This document shows, one piece after another, positions 1-5,309 of a DNA stretch of 7,345 nt. Origin of the DNA: an uncultured Alphaproteobacteria bacterium (GTDB lineage: Bacteria > Pseudomonadota > Alphaproteobacteria > Puniceispirillales > Puniceispirillaceae); NCBI GenBank assembly GCA_913031555.1, contig CAJWDO010000079.1, forward strand, positions 1 to 7,345, written 5' to 3'. Every line of letters starts with the position of its first letter. Position 1 is the stretch's first letter. The position numbers and the translations under genes were made by a program. The notes under the pieces are model-generated. The model ran no database searches. It was not told the origin of the DNA and saw only the letters and a program-made list of their open reading frames with translations.

Positions 1-1681
1 AGGCCTCGTCAACGATACGGCGCGTTTCCGTATCAATGATGGATGCGGTGGCGTCAGAGACATTCTTCTGTTGCGAGACCGAACGACCAAGGAAGACTTC
101 CTGCTCGTCGGCGTTGTAGGCAAGGAAGCCAAGCTTTTCAGACATGCCCCATTCGGTGACCATACGGCGCGCCATGTCGGTCGCCATGCGGATATCCGAC
201 GAGGCACCGGTCGTCACCCGATCCTCACCAAAGATGAGTTCCTCGGCGATACGGCCACCACAGGCGACACGGAGGTCGGCATAGATCTGTTGACGGGCAA
301 GCGAAATCCGGTCGCCCTCGGGAAGACGCATCACCATGCCAAGAGCACGCCCACGCGGGATGATGGTCGCCTTGTGGATCGGGTCGGAGGCCGGGCAGTG
401 CAGCGCCACCACGGCGTGGCCAGCCTCGTGATAGGCTGTGAGACGCTTTTCATCGTCCGTCATCACCATCGAACGGCGCTCGGAGCCGAGCATGACCTTG
501 TCCTTGGCCTCCTCGAATTCCTGCATCGACACGGTGCGGCGACCCTTGCGGGCGGCAAGCAGCGCAGCCTCATTGACCAGATTTGCAAGGTCCGCACCGG
601 AAAATCCGGGCGTGCCGCGGGCGATGATCCGGGCATCAACCCCTTCAGCCAGCGGCGTCTTGCGCATGTGGACCTTCAAGATCTTCTCGCGGCCAACAAC
701 ATCAGGGTTCGGCACGACAACCTGGCGGTCGAAACGGCCGGGGCGAAGAAGTGCCGGGTCAAGAACATCCGGGCGGTTGGTCGCGGCAATCAGGATCACG
801 CCTTCATTGGCCTCGAAACCATCCATCTCGACCAGCATCTGGTTGAGCGTCTGTTCACGTTCGTCATTGCCGCCGCCAAGACCCGCACCACGATGCCGTC
901 CGACAGCGTCGATCTCGTCGATAAAGATAATGCAGGGCGCGTTTTTCTTGCCCTGCTCGAACATGTCGCGGACACGGCTGGCACCAACACCGACGAACAT
1001 CTCGACGAAGTCGGAACCGGAAATGGTGAAGAAGGGAACATTCGCCTCGCCGGCAATCGCCTTGGCAAGAAGTGTCTTACCTGTACCAGGTGGTCCAACG
1101 AGAAGCACGCCTTTCGGGATTTTGCCACCAAGACGCTGGAACTTGCCGGGGTCCTTCAGGAACTCGACAACCTCCTCAAGCTCGGTCTTCGCCTCATCAA
1201 TGCCGGCGACATCCTCGAATGTGACACGGCCCTGATGCTCGGTCAGCAGTTTGGCGCGCGACTTGCCAAAACCCATGGCACCGCGCGATCCGCCCTGCAT
1301 CTGTCGCATGAAAAATACCCAGATGCCGATGAACAGCAGCATCGGGAACCAGGACAGCAGGATCGACAGGAAGCTTGGCATGCCGCTGTCTTCCGGGCTT
1401 GCGATGATCCGGACGTCATTGGCGTCCAGCACCTCTACAACGTCGGTGCCTTCAGGCATTACCGAAGTGATGACCCGGCCATTCTTCGCGGTACCCTTCA
1501 GATTACGTCCATCGATGACGACCTCGACAACCTGCTGGCCTTCCACTTCAGCTATGAAGTCGGAATAGGCAAGCTGGCTTCCGGGCGAAGTTGAGGACGG
1601 GCTCTGGAACAGGTTGAACAGCGCCAGAAGCGCCGCGCCGAAAATCAGCCAGATAATGATGTTGCGACCCATGTTGTTCAT
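1..1681 (-). CDS. ftsH: ATP-dependent zinc metalloprotease FtsH (3' end beyond window)
   Basis: FtsH is a hexameric inner-membrane AAA+ protease that unfolds and degrades damaged membrane proteins and short-lived regulators. The first 560 codons are present without a frame break; roughly 80 more residues would be expected. Visible in order: TM helix 1 (about residues 8-25), a periplasmic domain (about 27-100), TM helix 2 (about 104-122), Walker A GPPGTGKT (196-203), the pore-loop MFVG after SGSDF, Walker B FIDEID (253-258), the second region of homology TNRPDVLDPALLRPGRFDR with arginine fingers R313 and R316, the zinc site HEAGH (418-422), and the likely third zinc ligand D496 in TTGASSD. The start at 1681 is chosen over the ATG at 1672 because an AAGGA motif (1697-1693) lies 11 bases upstream. 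It begins 4 bases after the tilS stop, so it is probably cotranscribed with tilS. All key residues are intact. Confidence 0.97.
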   Translation of the reverse strand, partial: MNNMGRNIIIWLIFGAALLALFNLFQSPSSTSPGSQLAYSDFIAEVEGQQVVEVVIDGRNLKGTAKNGRVITSVMPEGTDVVEVLDANDVRIIASPEDSGMPSFLSILLSWFPMLLFIGIWVFFMRQMQGGSRGAMGFGKSRAKLLTEHQGRVTFEDVAGIDEAKTELEEVVEFLKDPGKFQRLGGKIPKGVLLVGPPGTGKTLLAKAIAGEANVPFFTISGSDFVEMFVGVGASRVRDMFEQGKKNAPCIIFIDEIDAVGRHRGAGLGGGNDEREQTLNQMLVEMDGFEANEGVILIAATNRPDVLDPALLRPGRFDRQVVVPNPDVVGREKILKVHMRKTPLAEGVDARIIARGTPGFSGADLANLVNEAALLAARKGRRTVSMQEFEEAKDKVMLGSERRSMVMTDDEKRLTAYHEAGHAVVALHCPASDPIHKATIIPRGRALGMVMRLPEGDRISLARQQIYADLRVACGGRIAEELIFGEDRVTTGASSDIRMATDMARRMVTEWGMSEKLGFLAYNADEQEVFLGRSVSQQKNVSDATASIIDTETRRIVDEA

Positions 1682-1685
1682 GGCT

Positions 1686-3074
1686 TCAACTTTCCTTCAA
1701 ACAGGTTATCATCACATAACGCCGGCCGGCCGGTGGGGCATGACCGGAAATCAGTTGCGATATGCTGACATTGGCAAGCGATGTGGGCAAAAAACGTGCC
1801 GTCGCGTGGGTAGGGGTATCATCATGCATATCGACCACTTTTAAGTGGGGGTAGATCACAGCGTCGTCAAGAGTTTCAAGCACCGGCATGGATCGCCGCG
1901 CCAGCGACGGAAGCGCACACCATCCGGGAGTTCCTGTCCAGTTGCCGGCAGCCCCACTCCCGGCCTCACCAAGATGGCGGATGACGGCATCAACCGGGCT
2001 TGCAATCTCCCACATGCCCGCAAAGATCACCTTCTGGCCACCCCGTACCCGAAGGCGCGACGGGCGGCGTCCGATCTCGGCGGTTACAAGCCAGTCACCT
2101 TGATGTCGCGAGAAACGCGCCCCGCCAAGTGTTGCCGCCCTGCCATCGGCAAGCCGCGCCGCGAGATGGTGTAGCGCCGTGGTTGGAGGCGGGGCGGGCG
2201 GGCGTGCCACCTGCCCGATGACATACGCCAGCAAACGCGCCGCGACAACGAGTGGCAGGTCGGCAACGCCCACAGGCAGAACCATATGGCCTGATGGCTG
2301 AACCGCGGGCAGATATCCACCCTTTACAAGCGTCCGCAGCAACGCGCCGTCGATTGTGCCGGCGGCGCGTGCCAGACGCAGCAGCTGATCCGACATCGCG
2401 CTGCCGTGATCGGCCATAGCCGCCAGCTCGCCGCGCACCCGCACCCGCTCAAACCGGCGGTCGAAATTGCTTGGATCGCTCTCAAACCCGGCATCGCAGG
2501 CCTTACAATATTCGATCATCACGTCAGGCGACATGCCCAGCAACGGCCGCAGGATCATTACTCCGGCGCGCCGGGATACAGGCATCATCGCGGAAAGACC
2601 GGCCAGTCCGGACCTTCTGGATAGCCGCATCATCACTGTTTCCGCCTGATCCGCGGCATGATGCCCAAGCAGCAGGCAGCCATTCGCCCGGTGCGCACGC
2701 GCCAGCATCAAATCATAACGGCATTCACGCGCCCAGGCCTGAATCCCCGTTTGCGGGGCATCATCGCTGACGGTCAACACTTCCACCGTGATACCAAGAC
2801 GGTGCATCCTGCCAGCGACACGATGCGCCTCAGCGGTGCTGTCATCACGGATGCGATGGTCGACAATCAGTGCTGTGTGCCGCAGATCATGCCGGGTAGC
2901 GTAATCCTGCGCCAGACAGGCCAGCGCCGTGCTGTCGGGACCGCCGGACAGCGCGGTAAAGAAATGCGTCGGGGATTCATGGTCTGCAAAGCCGTCGAGG
3001 CAATGCCGCATGGCGGCGTCAAAACCCGCCGTCAAAATGGTGCCGGCGGGTCTGGTGACGGCGCTGTCAGCCAC
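1686..3074 (-). CDS. tilS: tRNA(Ile)-lysidine synthetase TilS
   Basis: TilS uses ATP to adenylate C34 of tRNA-Ile(CAU) and attach lysine, giving lysidine. This switches decoding from AUG to AUA and charging from methionine to isoleucine; it is usually essential and cytosolic. The 462-residue protein has the N-type ATP-pyrophosphatase P-loop SGGPDS (43-48), the VDH strand (71-73), the GHHAADQAETVMMRL segment (from 137) and the DPSN motif (200-203), followed by a less conserved C-terminal tRNA-binding part. Length fits the family (E. coli about 430). The start is GTG at 3074: an in-frame TGA lies at 3095-3093 and the next ATG (residue 22-23 region) would leave little before the P-loop. A weak GAGG (3090-3087) lies 12 bases upstream. 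The first 8 bases overlap the cpoB end, so expression is probably coupled to cpoB translation. Confidence 0.95.
   Translation of the reverse strand: MADSAVTRPAGTILTAGFDAAMRHCLDGFADHESPTHFFTALSGGPDSTALACLAQDYATRHDLRHTALIVDHRIRDDSTAEAHRVAGRMHRLGITVEVLTVSDDAPQTGIQAWARECRYDLMLARAHRANGCLLLGHHAADQAETVMMRLSRRSGLAGLSAMMPVSRRAGVMILRPLLGMSPDVMIEYCKACDAGFESDPSNFDRRFERVRVRGELAAMADHGSAMSDQLLRLARAAGTIDGALLRTLVKGGYLPAVQPSGHMVLPVGVADLPLVVAARLLAYVIGQVARPPAPPPTTALHHLAARLADGRAATLGGARFSRHQGDWLVTAEIGRRPSRLRVRGGQKVIFAGMWEIASPVDAVIRHLGEAGSGAAGNWTGTPGWCALPSLARRSMPVLETLDDAVIYPHLKVVDMHDDTPTHATARFLPTSLANVSISQLISGHAPPAGRRYVMITCLKES
1690..1697 (-). promoter_or_regulatory. ftsH ribosome binding site inside the tilS 3' end
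   Basis: The minus strand reads AAGGAAAG here, 8 bases before the 4-base tilS-ftsH gap. The site lies within the last codons of tilS, so ribosomes finishing tilS pass over it, which suggests translational coupling. Its position favours the first ATG (1681) over the in-frame ATG three codons later. Confidence 0.6.
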
Positions 3075-4254
3075 CGCAGTTGGCGGCCTCGCTCAATGCC
3101 GCCAGCCGTTCGGTCAGCCGCTGTGACGGCTCCGGAACAACACTTGGCAGTTGCCGGTAGATGTCACAAGCCTGTTTGGGCGGTGCGAAGCGCGACACCG
3201 ATTCCGCGACCCAGATTGTGGTGTCATTCAAACGGGCATCTTCGGGATAGGCGCGGCTGAATTCCGAGAAGGTCAGCGCTGCCTGTTCGAACTGGCCACG
3301 CAGAAACTGGATCCGGCCAAGCCAGAACAGCGAATCCGCCTCGCGCGGATGTCCAGCATTGAACTGGCGGAACTCGGCAAAGGCCGCTTCGGCGGTTTCA
3401 AGGTCGTTCTGCATGGCGCGCTGAAGGGCGAAATTATATTGTTCCTCGGGCGAGGTGTCGGGCAGGATTTCGGGCTTTGCCGGCGCCACCGCCACCGGTG
3501 CCGCCGGTTGCTGGGCCGGGGCTGTACTGCCCGCGCCAGCTAATGGCTGCGGTACAGCAGTTGTAGCAGGGGCCGCCATACCGGTGGCAGCGGCGCCGGC
3601 TGTATTATCGCTGCCGGGAAGCGCGCTACCGCTGGCAAGATCTGTCGCCTGCGGCTGCTGGCTGCCCTGATCAAGTTGGTCATTCAGCTTGTCAGCATTC
3701 ATCTGCCAGGTAACTTCGCCGGTGGTGATGTCACGCTGCATTGATACCTCGGGCGACTCGCCCGCCGCGATGGTGTCATCCTGAACGGCCGCGCTGGCCA
3801 GCTCGTCACCGCCAAGCTTCATCAGCGTTTGCATGCGCTTTTCCATACGCAAAAGGCGAAATTCCATGTCGGAGGTGATCTCCAGAGTTCGCTCCATCCG
3901 CCGGCTTGCCATCGAAACGGCGTCAGCAAGACGTTCAACCTGATCGCGCAGGTCGCGAAGTTCGGCTGTCGTCGCGGTCTCGCCACTTGACGCGTTGTTG
4001 CCAAGCTGGGTCACCTGCATCTTCAGATTGCGAAGGTCGGTTTCCATCTGCCCACGCATTTCCCGAAGGTCGGTTTCCAGCATTTCAATGCGCTGGCTCT
4101 GGCGGGTCAGCAATACCGACGTGTTGGGAGACGCCGCGTCACCAGACCCGCTGGACGGCGCCGAGGTGCCATTACGCGTTTCCTGCGCCATAGCAGGCAT
4201 CACGAAAAGCGAGGCGGCAATCAGACCGGAGATCAACATTGAACGCGCGGGCAT
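3067..4254 (-). CDS. cpoB: Tol-Pal system protein CpoB (YbgF), periplasmic coiled-coil/TPR protein
   Basis: CpoB is a periplasmic partner of TolA that links peptidoglycan synthesis by PBP1B to Tol-driven outer-membrane constriction in E. coli. The 395-residue product has a Sec signal peptide with probable cleavage after AMA (residue 23), two heptad-like stretches (about 51-84 and 96-147) suited to the oligomerising coiled coil, a long Ala/Pro/Gln/Gly linker (about 150-265), and a C-terminal TPR region (about 270-388) starting PEEQYNFALQRA. Two features are larger than in E. coli CpoB (about 263 residues): the linker and the second coiled-coil stretch. The coiled coil carries an 11-residue repeat backed by a 16-base DNA repeat. 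The ATG at 4254 has a good AAGGA 7 bases upstream, held in a hairpin loop. Identification rests on architecture plus position after pal; this is a family where sequence diverges but context is reliable. Confidence 0.93.
   Translation of the reverse strand: MPARSMLISGLIAASLFVMPAMAQETRNGTSAPSSGSGDAASPNTSVLLTRQSQRIEMLETDLREMRGQMETDLRNLKMQVTQLGNNASSGETATTAELRDLRDQVERLADAVSMASRRMERTLEITSDMEFRLLRMEKRMQTLMKLGGDELASAAVQDDTIAAGESPEVSMQRDITTGEVTWQMNADKLNDQLDQGSQQPQATDLASGSALPGSDNTAGAAATGMAAPATTAVPQPLAGAGSTAPAQQPAAPVAVAPAKPEILPDTSPEEQYNFALQRAMQNDLETAEAAFAEFRQFNAGHPREADSLFWLGRIQFLRGQFEQAALTFSEFSRAYPEDARLNDTTIWVAESVSRFAPPKQACDIYRQLPSVVPEPSQRLTERLAALSEAANCGG
4031..4079 (-). repeat. 16-base direct repeat, period 33, in the cpoB coiled coil
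   Basis: The plus strand reads CGAAGGTCGGTTTCCA exactly at 4031-4046 and again at 4064-4079. The 33-base period equals 11 codons, and the protein shows ETDLREMRGQM followed by ETDLRNLKMQV. An 11-residue (hendecad) spacing keeps a coiled-coil stripe in register, so this looks like an in-frame duplication tolerated in the CpoB oligomerisation helix. Confidence 0.8.
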
Positions 4255-4273
4255 TTGACGATCCTTTCGTCAA
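4255..4273 (-). promoter_or_regulatory. cpoB ribosome binding site displayed in a hairpin loop
   Basis: The minus strand reads TTGACGA-AAGGA-TCGTCAA directly followed by the cpoB ATG. The two 7-base arms are perfectly complementary and the 5-base loop is exactly the Shine-Dalgarno core AAGGA. The 3' arm occupies the whole 7-base space between the Shine-Dalgarno sequence and the start codon. The structure is seen directly; an effect on cpoB translation is inferred. Confidence 0.65.
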
Positions 4274-4278
4274 CAGGA

Positions 4279-4290
4279 CAGACATGTCTG
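4279..4290. repeat. 12-base perfect palindrome in the cpoB leader
   Basis: CAGACATGTCTG is its own reverse complement. It lies 24 bases before the cpoB start and between the upstream terminator and the cpoB ribosome site. It could be a dimeric-regulator site or a small RNA stem; no regulator can be named from the sequence. The right half overlaps the 13-base sequence shared with the tolB-pal spacer. Confidence 0.4.
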
Positions 4291-4297
4291 AGATTTG
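4285..4297 (+). repeat. 13-base sequence, copy 1 (cpoB leader)
   Basis: TGTCTGAGATTTG on the plus strand. Its exact reverse complement is at 5216-5228 in the tolB-pal spacer. No mismatch within 13 bases, and the match stops at both ends. As both spacers lie under minus-strand transcription, the two RNA copies would be complementary to each other. Confidence 0.6.
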
Positions 4298-4327
4298 TCT
4301 AACGGGCCTTTGAGGCACAATTTTGGC

Positions 4328-4356
4328 AAAAAAAGAGGAGCACACGGCCCCTCTTT
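4328..4356 (-). terminator. intrinsic terminator downstream of pal
   Basis: On the minus strand a stem of ten pairs (AAAGAGGGGC / GCTCCTCTTT, one G-T wobble) closes a CGTGT loop and runs into a tract of seven T, three of them part of the stem. It begins 92 bases after the pal stop. The same stem has only three T on the plus-strand side, so it is directional. It should end much of the tol-pal transcript and set cpoB-tilS-ftsH apart, either by requiring its own promoter or by leaving read-through at a lower level. No convincing -35/-10 pair was found in the 73 bases between it and cpoB. Confidence 0.82.
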
Positions 4357-4447
4357 CATTCTGTTCCTGTCCGGCTTCGGCACATACCGCCTTGGCGACT
4401 ACCGTAGACCGGGATCAGCCCAAGGACCGCCGGCCAGTGCCAGTGAC

Positions 4448-5044
4448 CTAGTTGATCACCGTGGCGGCCCGACGGTTCTTTGACCAGGCGCCGTCGTTCG
4501 ATCCGGCGACAGCAGGGCGCTCCTTACCGTAGGAGATGGTCCGGATGCGGGCCGAGTCGACACCCTGCGCCAGCAGGAAGTCACGGGCAGCCGTGGCGCG
4601 ACGCTCACCAAGGGCGAGGTTGTATTCACGCGTGCCGCGCTCATCACAATGGCCTTCAAGGGTGACGGTCAGCGCAGGGTTGGCGTTGAGGAACGCCGCC
4701 TGACGCATCAGAGTGCCTTCGGTGTCAGCCGTCAGGGCCGAGCTGTCATAGCCAAAATACACGGTGTTGCCGATGGCAGCCAGTGCGCCTTCGGCTGTTG
4801 CCTTGTCGGTGACACCGCCGGACGCGCTGCTGGCACTACCCGAAGAACTGGAGCTGCTGGACGAGCCGGAGCTACCGGACGAACCGGAGCTACCGGACGA
4901 ACCGGAGCTTGACGAAGTCGAGGCAGACGATGCCGCGGTCGACGAGCTGGAATCGCCACTACTGTCAGCGGTTGTCTGGGATGCGGTCTCGCACGCAGCA
5001 ATGAAAAAGGCGACTGCCGTAAGCGCAATCAGGCGGTGCAACAT
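4448..5044 (-). CDS. pal: peptidoglycan-associated outer-membrane lipoprotein Pal
   Basis: Pal anchors the outer membrane to peptidoglycan and is moved to the division site by TolB and TolA. The 198-residue precursor has a short lipoprotein signal with lipobox IAAC (Cys18, the lipid-attachment residue; residue +2 is Glu, compatible with export to the outer membrane). Then comes a Ser/Gly/Thr/Ala-rich linker (about 22-78) with an SSG tandem repeat, and an OmpA-type peptidoglycan-binding domain (about 80-198). The domain contains VYFGYDSS, GHCDERGTREYN (131-142) and LGERRA. D134 and R149 have the 15-residue spacing of the two OmpA residues that hold meso-diaminopimelate. The ATG at 5044 has AGGGAG (5057-5052) 7 bases upstream. 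It lies between tolB and cpoB, as expected. The linker is unusually rich in serine. Confidence 0.97.
   Translation of the reverse strand: MLHRLIALTAVAFFIAACETASQTTADSSGDSSSSTAASSASTSSSSGSSGSSGSSGSSGSSSSSSSSGSASSASGGVTDKATAEGALAAIGNTVYFGYDSSALTADTEGTLMRQAAFLNANPALTVTLEGHCDERGTREYNLALGERRATAARDFLLAQGVDSARIRTISYGKERPAVAGSNDGAWSKNRRAATVIN
4861..4914 (-). repeat. 9/18-base tandem repeat coding for the Pal SSG linker
   Basis: Three 18-base units (plus strand 4861-4878, 4879-4896, 4897-4914) alternate the 9-base modules ACGAACCGG and AGCTACCGG; the first unit has one change and the last diverges at its end. Each 9-base module encodes Ser-Ser-Gly on the minus strand. The 9-base period keeps the frame, so copy changes would only lengthen or shorten the Pal tether. 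Confidence 0.8.
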
Positions 5045-5067
5045 GGTTATGCTCCCTGTCTTTCAGT

Positions 5068-5087
5068 CCGGTCACTCAGTGATCCGG
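5068..5087 (-). promoter_or_regulatory. imperfect inverted repeat before the pal ribosome site
   Basis: The plus strand reads CCGGTCACT-C-AGTGA-T-CCGG, nine complementary positions with a single bulged T. Sterically it would form about eight pairs with a three-base loop. It ends 10 bases upstream of the pal AGGGAG motif. It may be a leader stem or a protein site; function is not known. Confidence 0.4.
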
Positions 5088-5166
5088 TTGGACGAATGTT
5101 TTCATGTCTTGGGTGATCAAACTGGCTGCTCTGGTCGACTTATCCTAAGCTGGAAAGTCCCCACCA

Positions 5167-5205
5167 GAAACCATTGAACCGCCAAGCATTTCGGTTCCGG
5201 GTTTC
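5167..5205 (-). promoter_or_regulatory. two-step stem-loop in the pal leader
   Basis: On the minus strand an outer stem GAAACC/GGTTTC (6 pairs) and an inner stem GAACCG/CGGTTC (6 pairs) are separated by a small 2x3 internal loop, with a 10-base terminal loop AAATGCTTGG. There is no T tract after it, so it is not an intrinsic terminator. It sits about 120 bases upstream of pal and would be part of the pal leader RNA or of a tolB-pal joint transcript. Role inferred only. Confidence 0.5.
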
Positions 5206-5215
5206 CCCGAATACT

Positions 5216-5228
5216 CAAATCTCAGACA
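5216..5228 (-). repeat. 13-base sequence, copy 2 (tolB-pal spacer)
   Basis: The minus strand reads TGTCTGAGATTTG, identical to the plus strand at 4285-4297 in the cpoB leader. It lies at the start of the structured part of the spacer, 10 bases before the two-step stem-loop at 5167-5205. Confidence 0.6.
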
Positions 5229-5309
5229 CTTACTAACCTAAAAAATCTTTGAATGGAAACAAAAACTCCATGACTCGATAGCATAAAACCTCGATTTCAG
5301 CCGTTCATG

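Larger units (their letters stand above)
4255..4447. other. pal-cpoB intergenic spacer
   Basis: This 193-base spacer contains, in the direction of transcription, about 90 bases after the pal stop without a recognised element, the intrinsic terminator, a 13-base sequence shared with the tolB-pal spacer, a 12-base palindrome and the cpoB ribosome-site hairpin. A weak TTGTGC (4320-4315) could serve as a -35 box, but no good -10 follows it at normal spacing. Confidence 0.6.
5045..5309. other. tolB-pal spacer with AT-rich half and structured pal leader
   Basis: This is 265 bases without a gene. The half next to tolB (about 5206-5309) is AT-rich, with T runs on the minus strand (TTTTT near 5270, TTTTTT near 5245). 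It is the likeliest place for a pal promoter, though the best pair I see (TTGTTT then TAGGTT, spacer 16) is weak. The half next to pal contains two stem-loops. No intrinsic terminator follows tolB, because neither T run is preceded by a stable stem. Confidence 0.5.

Noticed and set aside
71..1594. Open frame of 507 codons on the plus strand opposite ftsH
   Set aside because: It is the antisense shadow of ftsH. The opposite strand gives an uninterrupted FtsH with all motifs, and the plus-strand product is rich in Arg/His/Asp with no recognisable domain.
1721..1733. GCCGGCCGGCCGG run
   Set aside because: Simple GC-rich codons (Pro-Ala-Gly-Arg) near the TilS C-terminus; no sign of function beyond coding.
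1835..1848. Inverted repeat CCACTT-TT-AAGTGG
   Set aside because: It is inside tilS coding sequence, the real loop would leave only about four pairs, and no T tract follows. Not a terminator.
2658..3260. Open frame of 200 codons on the plus strand across the tilS-cpoB junction
   Set aside because: It lies antisense to two well-supported genes, shows no domain and has a composition typical of GC-rich shadow frames.
5235..5275. T runs on the minus strand after tolB considered as terminators
   Set aside because: No stable GC stem precedes either run, so they look like AT-rich spacer or promoter sequence.
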